IMG/VR virus record: IMGVR_UViG_3300026157_000003
Coordinates: 1-48,592 of that record
Reading direction: 5' to 3' (one strand)
DNA length: 48,592 nucleotides
Source: a virus
The position numbers and the translations under genes were made by a program. The notes under the pieces are model-generated. The model saw only the letters and a list, made by a program, of their open reading frames with translations, made no database searches and was not told the DNA's origin. Position 1 is the stretch's first letter. Every line of letters begins with the position of its first letter. Shown here piece by piece: positions 38,749 to 46,897 of the stretch.

Positions 38749-39430
38749 AATTGATCATTTAAATGAACATGGATATGCTGTTTGGAAAACCCTCGTTTCA
38801 CCTACCTCTCTCTATAGCCTAGTATATCATAAAGACACATTTGATATTCCTCTGCGTGGTCATGACATAAATGGAAATTATTATGAGTGTTATCACCGCA
38901 GTGTTGAATGGGCAAATTATTGGACACTACCACTCAATCAAAACAATCGAGTCAGAGAAATACGTGCCAATGTTGACCCTGTTGTTGAGCAACTTCTAGA
39001 TCGTCCGGTTTTTTATCATGCTGATGCCAGTGTATTAACAGAATTAAACAATACTATACGACCACATATCGATACACCACATAGACATAAGCCTTGGAAT
39101 AAAAAAATTGACCGCAGGCTTGGAATACAAGTTGCAATGCCCATGCATGACATGAAAGTTACAGCTGGCATAACAGCATTTGTTCCTGGTAGTCATCGAA
39201 AATACTGGGATATAAAGAAATGTTATCGTGGAGATTACACACAACAATTTTTAAGGGAATGTGAACAACCTCAAATCACATATGGAGATATGATAGTTTG
39301 GGATGCAAGAACATTGCATAGCCAAATGCCAAATGTTAGTCATTCAAGTCGATACATGTTAATAATGAATTACCTTGAAGAAGACGTTGTTCAAGATGTG
39401 ATGCAATATGAAGCTAGTCTGCACGCCTAA
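38741..39430 (+). CDS. PhyH-like 2-oxoglutarate/Fe(II) dioxygenase
   Basis: A 229-residue double-stranded-beta-helix oxygenase. Metal ligands: IRPHIDTPH (H-x-D, about 107-109) and DARTLHSQMP (distal His, about 194), followed by the 2-oxoglutarate-binding Arg in SSRYMLIMNY. TAGITAFVPGSHRKYWDIK is the typical GSH segment of phytanoyl-CoA-dioxygenase-like enzymes. Marine phages carry several such genes; the substrate is not known here (a small molecule, base or protein are all possible). It overlaps the DnaE-like gene by eight bases. Confidence 0.82.
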   Translation: MNKIDHLNEHGYAVWKTLVSPTSLYSLVYHKDTFDIPLRGHDINGNYYECYHRSVEWANYWTLPLNQNNRVREIRANVDPVVEQLLDRPVFYHADASVLTELNNTIRPHIDTPHRHKPWNKKIDRRLGIQVAMPMHDMKVTAGITAFVPGSHRKYWDIKKCYRGDYTQQFLRECEQPQITYGDMIVWDARTLHSQMPNVSHSSRYMLIMNYLEEDVVQDVMQYEASLHA

Positions 39431-39794
39431 TCAGCTGAACATTCTTTCGCTTTACACGTTTTTGCATGATATCCTTGAGACAAACACTTGGCCCATATTT
39501 GATCTCAAAATCTTTGATATTGAATGTTCGCAAGCAATCCTTAAAGGGTGCAAAACGTTTGCCAAGAATGATGTTGATTGGAATCATGCGATTTGTTTCC
39601 CACCACCATTCTGCACCATATTCTAAAAACGCTTTGCGAAGTTCTGGTGTTTTGATTTCGTCAAATACATACATGCTAATCAAGTTTGCGTCTTGATTTT
39701 GTATGATGCCCAAATATTCATTCTTGCCGTAAACTGCTACGGTCAAAAAAGGATACTCATCAAGCAAATCTTCTAGTTTAATATTTCCTGTCAT
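39414..39794 (-). CDS. Conserved marine T4-like protein (unknown)
   Basis: A 126-residue protein on the minus strand, beginning at ATG 39794 (MTGNIKLEDLLDEY), chosen because a perfect TATAAATA lies five bases before it. SMYVFDEIKT...EYGAEWWWETNRMIPINIIL and a C-terminal IMQKRVKRKNVQLIRR match a marine T4-like family I recall, function unknown. Its 3' end overlaps the end of the dioxygenase gene by 17 bases. Confidence 0.68.
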   Translation of the reverse strand: MTGNIKLEDLLDEYPFLTVAVYGKNEYLGIIQNQDANLISMYVFDEIKTPELRKAFLEYGAEWWWETNRMIPINIILGKRFAPFKDCLRTFNIKDFEIKYGPSVCLKDIMQKRVKRKNVQLIRRAD

Positions 39795-39799
39795 GCACC

Positions 39800-39807
39800 T
39801 ATTTATA
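39800..39807 (-). promoter_or_regulatory. Late promoter core, minus strand (leaderless class)
   Basis: TATAAATA on the minus strand, five bases before ATG 39794. It stands back to back with the plus-strand core at 39831. Confidence 0.68.
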
Positions 39808-39830
39808 CGCAAAACGTCTTGGTGATTTTT

Positions 39831-39838
39831 GATAAATA
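39831..39838 (+). promoter_or_regulatory. Late promoter core, plus strand (leaderless class)
   Basis: GATAAATA, five bases before ATG 39844; no SD is present. Confidence 0.63.
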
Positions 39839-39843
39839 TCTGC

Positions 39844-40284
39844 ATGACAGTTTATGTATATAATACGCCACACGTTTCCAGTCCGATCAATGATCGCCGC
39901 GCAGGAACATATCGTGTTGGTAGTGATAGTCCTGATCCAATACAGATTTATAAGGGATGGGACACAGTGTTGTATTTTGCGTTCCGAAACCACACCAATC
40001 GAGCTTATTTAACAGTGGGATCTACCATTACGGCGCGCGTATACAATACAGAAAATGTTGAAGTTTTCGAAGGCACAATGGTAAGTGATCCTTTGATGGA
40101 CGGCGCTGCAACTTTGTTTATGAACGCAGCCCAGACTGATATTTTCGAGGCCGGACTATATAGCATGATTGTCGAAGTCACTGATGAGCGCGGCCGCACT
40201 TTGGTTGCCCAAACCAGCACCCGCAGCCTTCCCCGCTTTGTAATTGAAGTTATTGACCAGACTACAGTGGCTCTAAACATCTGA
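39844..40284 (+). CDS. Probable virion protein with Ig-like beta domain
   Basis: A 146-residue beta-rich protein starting at ATG 39844 (MTVYVYNTPH), selected because the late promoter core ends five bases before. IQIYKGWDTVLYFAFRNHTN, LTVGSTITARVYNTENVEVF, then FEAGLYSMIVEVTDERGRTL has the form of the N-terminal Ig-like domains of phage baseplate or fibre proteins. No catalytic site is seen. It is an isolated late gene in a replication block, facing away from 39794. Confidence 0.55.
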   Translation: MTVYVYNTPHVSSPINDRRAGTYRVGSDSPDPIQIYKGWDTVLYFAFRNHTNRAYLTVGSTITARVYNTENVEVFEGTMVSDPLMDGAATLFMNAAQTDIFEAGLYSMIVEVTDERGRTLVAQTSTRSLPRFVIEVIDQTTVALNI

Positions 40285-40313
40285 TAGACACGTCCAGACT
40301 ATTGTAATATACT
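40285..40313 (+). promoter_or_regulatory. Sigma70-like promoter for primase-helicase (leaderless)
   Basis: TAGACA (40285-40290), 17 bases, TATACT (40308-40313). The primase ATG at 40322 is eight bases after the -10, so the transcript would start at the ATG or one or two bases before it. Confidence 0.68.
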
Positions 40314-40321
40314 GATTCTAA

Positions 40322-41332
40322 ATGCATTTCTTTGTGGAGTTTATTCGCAACCGAACCGTCGGTTGGCGGCCCAGTAGTTCAGGCTGGGTGACAGGAAACT
40401 GTCCTGTTTGTGTTCGCATGGGTGAACCTCGTCCTGATACAAAACAACGTGGTGGTTTTCAATTCTCTGATAATGAATGGGTTTATCATTGCTTCAATTG
40501 TGGTTTTAAGACAGGTTGGTCCAAAGGTCATCGCATGAGTAGTGGTGTTCAGACTCTACTCTCGGGCATGGGATTCGATCGCAGCGATATACAACGTCTA
40601 AATATCGAATTGATGCGTGAGGAAGAAACTGCAAATCTACTCAATCCGTTACCAGAAGAAAAACCTGCCTATACACCAGACTGGCCTGAAAGAAGCTTAC
40701 CTGAAGGCACATCACTAATATCAGACATTGCGCCAGTCAAAATGAACAAGAACTTTGAAGCTGGATTGGTTATGCTCAGTGATCGTCATCTTTTACATTG
40801 GCACGATTGGGCATATACTGATGCTGATTTCAAATATCGAAAACGTATCATCCTGCCTTATAGGTATAAAGGAAAGATAGTTGGCCACAATGCAAGATTT
40901 ATTGGATCGCCGCCAGCTAATACACCCAAATATATAGTAATCAAGCCACCACATTTTGTTTTTAATCTTGACAGACAAAAGCCCGAACGGAATGCTGTGA
41001 TTGTGGTGGAAGGAGATTTTGACGCCATAAGTATCGATGGTGTTGCACTTGGCACTAACAGTGTCAGCAATGAACAAGCTAGCTTGATCAACCAATTGAA
41101 CAAGAAGACCGTGCTGTTACCAGATGCTGACAGGTCAGGTAATTCTCTAATTGGCCCTGCAATTGAGCAGGGATGGCATGTGAGCTTTCCAGAATGGATG
41201 GAGTTGTATAAAGATGCAAACCAAGCCTGTGAAAAACTTGGTTCGCCTTTTGTATTAAAAAGCATATTGTCAAGCGCAACAGATAACCCAACCAAGATAA
41301 GAGTTTTGGCAAAAAGATTTCTCAAGGACTAA
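40322..41332 (+). CDS. 61: DNA primase, gp61-like
   Basis: A 336-residue primase. N-terminal zinc ribbon: GNCPVCVR (C27, C30) and YHCFNCGFK (C57, C60 approximately). The TOPRIM core is AVIVVEGDFDAISIDGVALG (E of the EGDFDA motif) and KTVLLPDADRSGN (DxD). Primase makes the RNA primers for lagging-strand synthesis with the gp41 helicase encoded two genes on. T4 gp61 is 342 residues. No SD is present before ATG 40322, in keeping with a leaderless mRNA. Confidence 0.92.
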   Translation: MHFFVEFIRNRTVGWRPSSSGWVTGNCPVCVRMGEPRPDTKQRGGFQFSDNEWVYHCFNCGFKTGWSKGHRMSSGVQTLLSGMGFDRSDIQRLNIELMREEETANLLNPLPEEKPAYTPDWPERSLPEGTSLISDIAPVKMNKNFEAGLVMLSDRHLLHWHDWAYTDADFKYRKRIILPYRYKGKIVGHNARFIGSPPANTPKYIVIKPPHFVFNLDRQKPERNAVIVVEGDFDAISIDGVALGTNSVSNEQASLINQLNKKTVLLPDADRSGNSLIGPAIEQGWHVSFPEWMELYKDANQACEKLGSPFVLKSILSSATDNPTKIRVLAKRFLKD

Positions 41333-41333
41333 A

Positions 41334-41621
41334 TTGCAGGATATTAGAACATTTGATGAGTGGATTGATGAACCAAGATGGTCCTGGTATTATACTCCAT
41401 TATGGCGCTGTCATGCCGTAAGAGTAGAGATACATGAATTAACTTCTACGTCTCGTTTATATCAGTCTGGTGGTTCACTTATGTCAACAAGTCAACTCAG
41501 ACCCGACCTTATAGTATACCACATTTATTTTACACCAGAAGAGTTTGTGATGTGGAAATTAGAATCTAATGCATTGAATTATGACAAAACAAATATAGAC
41601 CAAGGATATGTTTACAGTTAA
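41334..41621 (+). CDS. Small protein between primase and helicase (TTG start)
   Basis: A 95-residue protein with TTG start one base after the primase stop, supported by SD AAGGA about five bases upstream, and ending in a TAATG overlap with the helicase. Aromatic-rich start (FDEWIDEPRWSWYYTPLWRC). No function recognised. If it is not translated, the helicase would still have weak initiation signals, so coupling favours it being real. Confidence 0.5.
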   Translation: MQDIRTFDEWIDEPRWSWYYTPLWRCHAVRVEIHELTSTSRLYQSGGSLMSTSQLRPDLIVYHIYFTPEEFVMWKLESNALNYDKTNIDQGYVYS

Positions 41622-42997
41622 TGGCTGAAGAATACAATACAGAGTTACAAAGACTATACCTAGAATTCCTAGTAAGTGATCACGAATTATTTGTGCGTTG
41701 CAATTCAATTCTGGATGAAAGTTATTTTGACCGCAGCATACGTGATAGTGTTAAATTTCTCCGCGAGTATGCTGATGAATATGGTGCGGTTCCTGAGATC
41801 AAACAAATAAGAGCAAAAACAGGTCTGGAATTACAAGACATTGGCAAAGCTGGCGCAGACCATCGTAATTGGTTCCTAGATGATTTTGAACGATTTTGCC
41901 GACACAAAGCCCTTGAAGCAGCTATCCTGCAATCCACAGACAAGTTAGAACGTAAGGAATATGGTGCAGTTGAGGAATTAATCAAACAGGCAGTCCAAAT
42001 TGGTCTAGCAAAAGAACTAGGTACCGACTATTGGGAAAATCCGGCAGAACGACTACAGCGTATCATGGAACGCAAGGGTGGAACCAGCACAGGCTGGTCC
42101 ACGGTTGATTATTACTTATACGGCGGCTTCAATCGTGGAGAGCTCAATATTTTTGCTGGAGGAAGCGGCGCGGGCAAGTCACTCTTCCTTCAAAACCTAG
42201 CAATCAATTGGGTTGAAAAAGGATTCAATGTTGTTTACGTGAGTCTCGAACTCAGCGAAGACTTGTGTGCAATGAGACTTGATAGCATGATTACTGGTTT
42301 GCAAACCAAAGAGCTATTCAAGAACATGGAGGACGTTGCGCTCAAAGTTAGCATGAAGAGCAAGAAGTCAGGCAAGTTGCAAATTGTGCAGTTGCCCAAT
42401 GGCATCAATGTCAATGATCTCCGTGCTTATATTAAAGAATATCAGATCCAAAACGACATCCGAGTCGACGCTATCCTAGTTGACTATTTGGATCTTATGA
42501 TGCCAGCAAAGGCTAAGGTAAGTGCCGACAACGTGTTTCTCAAGGATAAGCACGTATCAGAAGAATTGCGCAACTTTGCAATGGAAGGTGATTACCTCTT
42601 TGCTACGGCAAGCCAGCTAAACCGTGGTGCTGTTGATGAAGTAGAGTTTGACCACAGCCACATATCAGGTGGATTGAGTAAGATTCAGACAGCAGACAAC
42701 GTGATTGGTATTTTCTCCAGTCGTGCCATGCGCGAGCGTGGACGAGTTCAGATACAGTTTATGAAAACTCGTTCAAGCAGCGGTGTTGGACAAAAGGTTG
42801 ACTTGGGATTTGATCTTGATAGTCTTAGAATACGAGATTTGGAAGAAGATGAGGATGATGCTGAAACAGTAACCGGCAATGCTCTTTATGAAAAGCTAGC
42901 TAAAAAGCCAAAAGAAACTGAAGATCGGGTTGATCGAACCGAAAGAGCTATAAACAATGGTGACAAACTAAAGGCCATACTAAAAAGAAGCGAGTGA
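41621..42997 (+). CDS. 41: Replicative DNA helicase, gp41-like (DnaB family)
   Basis: A 458-residue hexameric helicase. The N-terminal helical domain (1-145) precedes the RecA-like core: FAGGSGAGKSLFLQN (Walker A, about 184-198), VVYVSLELSEDL (H1a, about 208), AILVDYLDLMMP (Walker B, about 286), ATASQLNRGA (H3) and FMKTRSSSGVGQ (H4, arginine finger region). T4 gp41 is 475 residues. It unwinds the fork with gp61. ATG overlaps the previous stop by one base. Confidence 0.94.
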   Translation: MAEEYNTELQRLYLEFLVSDHELFVRCNSILDESYFDRSIRDSVKFLREYADEYGAVPEIKQIRAKTGLELQDIGKAGADHRNWFLDDFERFCRHKALEAAILQSTDKLERKEYGAVEELIKQAVQIGLAKELGTDYWENPAERLQRIMERKGGTSTGWSTVDYYLYGGFNRGELNIFAGGSGAGKSLFLQNLAINWVEKGFNVVYVSLELSEDLCAMRLDSMITGLQTKELFKNMEDVALKVSMKSKKSGKLQIVQLPNGINVNDLRAYIKEYQIQNDIRVDAILVDYLDLMMPAKAKVSADNVFLKDKHVSEELRNFAMEGDYLFATASQLNRGAVDEVEFDHSHISGGLSKIQTADNVIGIFSSRAMRERGRVQIQFMKTRSSSGVGQKVDLGFDLDSLRIRDLEEDEDDAETVTGNALYEKLAKKPKETEDRVDRTERAINNGDKLKAILKRSE

Positions 42998-42999
42998 CG

Positions 43000-43007
43000 G
43001 ATAAATA
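43000..43007 (+). promoter_or_regulatory. Late promoter core for the NTase/KxDG operon
   Basis: GATAAATA just after the helicase stop; ATG 43030 follows with a purine-rich SD (AAAAAGGA). Confidence 0.6.
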
Positions 43008-43029
43008 ATACTAGAAAAAGGACCCCGTC

Positions 43030-43302
43030 ATGGTGAAAAAGCGCACTCGCAGTATACTTGAGGAAATCAGTCGTATTGATATCCACAAGGATAAAGAGCA
43101 CTTTATCGAATCCAAGGCCCGTAATGTTATCGCAGGCACTGAAAATCTATTGACTCTTATCAATGAGACATATGATGAAGACACGGCACACGATTTGACC
43201 AAAAGACTGCTAAATGCTATTCGCACACAGGATCCAAAAAAGTTTGAGCGAGGCATAAGGAAGGTCAATGAAAGTCGAAGATATCCTAAGCGGAGGTCAT
43301 AA
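43030..43302 (+). CDS. Small conserved protein (unknown)
   Basis: A 90-residue basic helical protein: RTRSILEEISRIDIHKDKEH, SKARNVIAGTENLLTLINET, TAHDLTKRLLNAIRTQDPKK. A similar protein occurs in marine T4-like phages as I recall, without function. It overlaps the next gene by 35 bases, an unusually long overlap, and begins the late operon 43030-46844. Confidence 0.6.
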   Translation: MVKKRTRSILEEISRIDIHKDKEHFIESKARNVIAGTENLLTLINETYDEDTAHDLTKRLLNAIRTQDPKKFERGIRKVNESRRYPKRRS

Positions 43303-44176
43303 ACGACGCAGCCGTCGTGGACCACGAAAAGGCAGAATTAAAGGCATTGAACTCGCTCCAATCAAGTTGCGTGAAGGCGGTCATATGGATGGAGTTGGTG
43401 CTATTCACATTGATGAGATCAAACCAACACTTCAGAAACTTGAACGTGACTTGGGTATTGATCTTCAAAATAATGTTCTTGGCAGCGTAGGAAAGAAAGA
43501 ATTTAGCGGCGATATTGACGTCGCAATTCATATCAAACCAGAAGATTTTGAAAAATTCAAATCACAAGTAGAAAAGTCGCCTATTGTTGATGACACTGTA
43601 AAAGGTCCTCTTGTGCTTATGAGCCGTGTTCAAATTCAAAACTACGATCCTGAACTCAGCACAGATAAAAAGCGCACAGGATATGTGCAAGTTGATTACA
43701 TGATGGATGAAGATCCAGAATGGCTCAAAACGTTTTATCATGCGCCAAGTGAAAAAGAAAGCCGCTATAAAGGAGCTCATCGTAATATTGCAATTGGTGC
43801 CCTAAGCCAGTTTGTTGATCGTGAAGAAGGATCAGAAAAAACTCCTGATGGTCGTCCTGTTGAAGTAGAACGCTATATGTTCTCAAGCACCAAGGGCCTG
43901 GTCCGTGTCCGTCGTCGACTCAAGCCGCGTAAAGATGGCAAGGGCTATACCAAAGCCTGGGAGAATGAAGTAATTGGCGGGCCTTGGAAAACAGGCGATG
44001 AGATTGCTGAAAAATTGGGACTTGGCACAGCAAAAGACCTTAATAGTTTTGAAACAATTTTTTCAGCAATCAAGAAAAATCATCCCCGCCTAGTTAAGCC
44101 TTTCGCACAGGCTATAGCAGCAGACAAGACAATCCAAGATATGGGTGTGCCAGACGAGATCAAAGAGTATCTATGA
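43268..44176 (+). CDS. Pol-beta-type nucleotidyltransferase-like protein
   Basis: A 302-residue protein with SD AAGGAAGG. LGSVGKKEFSGDIDVAIHI (71-89) is the pol-beta NTase motif: GS at 72-73 and DxD at 82 and 84. RTGYVQVDYMMDED supplies the likely third acidic residue (VDYM). The C-terminal region (GGPWKTGDEIAEKLGL, then NSFETIFSAIKKNHPRLVKP) resembles a winged or helical substrate domain. Such enzymes add nucleotides to RNA or other molecules. Its neighbour is a KxDG-type protein, so the two may act together. The N-terminus has a basic stretch (HKRRSRRGPRKGRIK). Confidence 0.68.
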   Translation: MKVEDILSGGHKRRSRRGPRKGRIKGIELAPIKLREGGHMDGVGAIHIDEIKPTLQKLERDLGIDLQNNVLGSVGKKEFSGDIDVAIHIKPEDFEKFKSQVEKSPIVDDTVKGPLVLMSRVQIQNYDPELSTDKKRTGYVQVDYMMDEDPEWLKTFYHAPSEKESRYKGAHRNIAIGALSQFVDREEGSEKTPDGRPVEVERYMFSSTKGLVRVRRRLKPRKDGKGYTKAWENEVIGGPWKTGDEIAEKLGLGTAKDLNSFETIFSAIKKNHPRLVKPFAQAIAADKTIQDMGVPDEIKEYL

Positions 44177-45276
44177 GAATACGTCACCTAATAGAAGCTG
44201 ACCGCAAAAAGATGGGCAGGGACCTCAATCACATTGAGGACCTTGTTTTCTTCTATGGAAGTGATGGAGCACAAGAGGCCCTAGAAATACTTCAAGATTT
44301 GACAGATGATGATCGTCATGATCTCAGCATTAAGTGGGATGGCAAGGTTGCGTTGTTTTATGGGCGTGATGAGGATGGTGTGTTCGGAATGGGGACAAAA
44401 GGCAATTGGGCCAAGAACATGCCCATGACAAGCCCAGAGGCAGCCTATGAGTATATTACAACGGCAGGCAAGGGAGAAGACTGGCGGAAAGAAATGGGAC
44501 AGGATTTCATCAAGATATTCCCCATGCTTGAAAACAGTGTGCCACAAAACTTCAGTGGATATGTGACTGGCGATTTGATTTTTTCACCAGTGTTAGCACC
44601 CAAGAAAAAAACACCAGAAGGTATCCAGTTCAAGAGCAATCAGGTTGTTTACACGGTTGATCCTCAGAGTGAACTTGGCAAGCGTGTAGCACAGGCTGAA
44701 GTTGGAATGGCCCTGCACCTTAAATTTGATTCATGGAATAGTTCAAATAAAGCTGTGATCGGACAAGATACAGTAAAACAGTTGAATTCGCCACAAGTAT
44801 TGGCACTAGGACAAACGTATGCACCCAGCGCACCACGTTTGGACGACAGCGTTCTCAAGAAACTCTCCAGTATGATACAAAAGAACAGCCACGCAATTGA
44901 TAGTTTAATTGAACGTCGCGCCGGACTGAGCGATATACCAAATATCATATACACATTTAATAATCAAATGACTAGAGCAGGCAAAGCAAACGATGTTTCA
45001 ACACAAGAGTTTTTCGAGTGGCTTTCTGGAAGCAAAGTAAGTGCTAACAAACAAGCCAAACTAGCTGCAATAAACGAAGAAAATCCTCGTGCTTTCCCAG
45101 CACTTTTTGAGTTAGTTCGTGCAGTTGCTGATGCAAAGAACAATATCATTGATCAGTTAGAAGCCGCTACGACAGATATTCGAGCATCAACAGACGGACA
45201 GGCCGGGGGCGAAGGCTATGTAAGCCTTAAACACAAAGTAAAATTGGTTCCACGCCATCGTTGGCGACCAAGTTAA
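44173..45276 (+). CDS. KxDG-motif nucleotidyltransferase (ligase-like) protein
   Basis: A 367-residue protein overlapping the NTase by four bases. SIKWDGKVALFYG (52-64) fits motif I (KxDG) of ATP-grasp-unrelated DNA/RNA ligases and capping enzymes, where Lys is adenylylated; SGYVTGDLIFSP (128-139) fits motif III; EGYV (347-350) and KVKLV (355-359) fit motifs IV and V, but far down the chain, after a long helical insert (about 190-335). I recall this family in marine T4-like phages as unknown (DUF6267-like). The N-terminus MRIRHLIEADR has LIE at 6-8, as in other candidate head-targeted proteins. Activity is unproven. Confidence 0.6.
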   Translation: MRIRHLIEADRKKMGRDLNHIEDLVFFYGSDGAQEALEILQDLTDDDRHDLSIKWDGKVALFYGRDEDGVFGMGTKGNWAKNMPMTSPEAAYEYITTAGKGEDWRKEMGQDFIKIFPMLENSVPQNFSGYVTGDLIFSPVLAPKKKTPEGIQFKSNQVVYTVDPQSELGKRVAQAEVGMALHLKFDSWNSSNKAVIGQDTVKQLNSPQVLALGQTYAPSAPRLDDSVLKKLSSMIQKNSHAIDSLIERRAGLSDIPNIIYTFNNQMTRAGKANDVSTQEFFEWLSGSKVSANKQAKLAAINEENPRAFPALFELVRAVADAKNNIIDQLEAATTDIRASTDGQAGGEGYVSLKHKVKLVPRHRWRPS

Positions 45277-45287
45277 GGAGAAGACAG

Positions 45288-45725
45288 ATGGCAGAAGGCA
45301 AAGGACTCGTGTCATGGCTTAAAGCCAATGCTGGTGCAATACTAATACCACTAGCATCAGGTGCAATTGCATTGGTAGTTTCATATGGTTCATCAATCGA
45401 AGAAGAAACGCGGCTTTATAATCGTGTTAGTCAATTAGAGGCAGCAGTTTCATCTCTTGAGAATCAAGACAATGAATTTGACGAAGATATTGACGATCTA
45501 GAAGATTTGGTTGACGATAAAAGCAGAGCAGTTGAACAGATGGTTATCAGTGAGGGCCGTGATCTTGAACGCAGCATAATTAGATTGGAAGGACGTGTTG
45601 AAAATCTTAATCGACGCTTGACTTTTCTTGATGGTATTGGTGGTCCAGTCTATGGTCCAACTTATGAAAATTACAGCGTTGACCCATCTAATGACAACAT
45701 GACACAGCCCTCAGAAACGGAATAA
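45288..45725 (+). CDS. Membrane-anchored coiled-coil protein
   Basis: A 145-residue protein from ATG 45288 (SD AAGGAGAAG seven bases upstream; an in-frame ATG at 45261 lacks an SD). One hydrophobic segment at about 15-34 (AGAILIPLASGAIALVVSYG) is followed by a coiled coil of ~85 residues with heptads (RVSQLEAAVSSLENQDNEFD, then EDIDDLEDLVDDK). Topology would suit a spanin-like or holin-accessory protein but no lipobox or lysis partner is seen. Role unknown. Confidence 0.58.
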   Translation: MAEGKGLVSWLKANAGAILIPLASGAIALVVSYGSSIEEETRLYNRVSQLEAAVSSLENQDNEFDEDIDDLEDLVDDKSRAVEQMVISEGRDLERSIIRLEGRVENLNRRLTFLDGIGGPVYGPTYENYSVDPSNDNMTQPSETE

Positions 45726-45726
45726 A

Positions 45727-46434
45727 ATGGAATTAAAACTTATTACAGAATTTAACGAAAGCACACAGTATAGAAGCAAAAGTGCCTTCCGCCAGACTGA
45801 TGCTCGCACAGTCTGTGATCATGCCTTCATGGACATGATTGCTTTGTGGATTCTATACAACGAAAACGAGTTTGCTCCTTGGGCATTGGAATATGCTAGT
45901 CGCACAGTTCAGTTCAATCGCTTTACTAACTATCGCCAAATGGGCACAGACCTTTATCTCAATTTGCATGTGATTACTGAAAAAAGAACAGATCTTCTCG
46001 GAATGAATGACAAGGATCTAATCATGCTTGACCGCGTCCAACTTGATGTTCCTAATATTGTTCGTTATCTTCGCATGATGTCACAGAACAATATAAACCA
46101 AGGAATGGCGAGAATGACACTGCAAAAACTTGAACATTCCCTGCACATCAATAATTCAAATTATCGCAGTGTGCGTCGTATTGCACAAAATTGGCCCAAT
46201 CTTGCAACTAATCAGAAGCGCATGGTAATCACACGTATGAATTTCTTTTATCAGATGAATGCCCGTCGTTCTGAAGTATTCAAGCAAATTAAATTGCTTG
46301 GTAAGAGTCAAGGCCTAATAGCAAAAGATGCAAATAATCCAGAGATACCCTTTGCTGCTAAAGCAGCGGCCGCCGCCGCTGCTGGCGCTACTGGATATGC
46401 AATAGGCCACAGGATTGGTAAAAGTCTTCTATGA
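45727..46434 (+). CDS. Conserved late protein with tag-like N-terminus (unknown)
   Basis: A 235-residue helical, basic protein. The N-terminus MELKLITEFNES closely resembles that of T4 Alt (MELITELFDE, recalled), with ITE at 6-8. The body (YLNLHVITEKRTDLLGMNDK, NIVRYLRMMSQNNINQGMAR) has no catalytic motif. The end is alanine- and glycine-rich (AAKAAAAAAAGATGYAIGH), maybe a membrane- or assembly-related helix. Similar proteins occur in marine T4-like phages. Overlaps the next gene by four bases. Confidence 0.6.
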   Translation: MELKLITEFNESTQYRSKSAFRQTDARTVCDHAFMDMIALWILYNENEFAPWALEYASRTVQFNRFTNYRQMGTDLYLNLHVITEKRTDLLGMNDKDLIMLDRVQLDVPNIVRYLRMMSQNNINQGMARMTLQKLEHSLHINNSNYRSVRRIAQNWPNLATNQKRMVITRMNFFYQMNARRSEVFKQIKLLGKSQGLIAKDANNPEIPFAAKAAAAAAAGATGYAIGHRIGKSLL

Positions 46435-46844
46435 CCCAACAAATATTAGCTTTCACTCTGGTTGATATCACAGATAGTGGCACAACCAGAGTCCGAGATA
46501 GCAATACAAAAGAATATCATCAGCAACAAAATCTCAACGTTCTTTTGCAGACCATTGGATTGAGAGCGCAGCCGTTCGATCCAGAGGTTCAAATCCTTGA
46601 AAATGAATCACTAGATAATATGGGATTTGGGGAATTTTTTGGAATCGACCCACAAAGAGTATGGTCATTGAAATTCCAAGTTGAACATGAAATGGCATGG
46701 AGCGATGGCGTTGATCAATTAGCACTCCTCAAGCAAGATGCAAATGGTGTAGCAATTACTAGTGATCTAGACAACACAGTTGAATTTCCTATAAATGCGT
46801 TTGATACCCGGGATAATGTAAATCTTTATTTTGCAATCAATTAA
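46431..46844 (+). CDS. Conserved marine T4-like protein (unknown)
   Basis: A 137-residue protein. ILAFTLVDITDSGTTRVRDS, then LQTIGLRAQPFDPEVQILEN, GFGEFFGIDPQRVWSLKFQV and the ending VNLYFAIN form a pattern I recall from marine T4-like genomes. It is beta-rich with no catalytic motif. Last gene of the 43030-46844 late operon. Its function is unknown. Confidence 0.62.
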   Translation: MTQQILAFTLVDITDSGTTRVRDSNTKEYHQQQNLNVLLQTIGLRAQPFDPEVQILENESLDNMGFGEFFGIDPQRVWSLKFQVEHEMAWSDGVDQLALLKQDANGVAITSDLDNTVEFPINAFDTRDNVNLYFAIN

Positions 46845-46871
46845 CAGGCTACCTAATTTTTTAACAAGCCC

Positions 46872-46879
46872 AATAAATA
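46872..46879 (+). promoter_or_regulatory. Late promoter core
   Basis: AATAAATA, 18 bases before ATG 46898, with SD TAAGGG. Confidence 0.58.
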
Positions 46880-46897
46880 TGATTGTAAGGGAATTAG

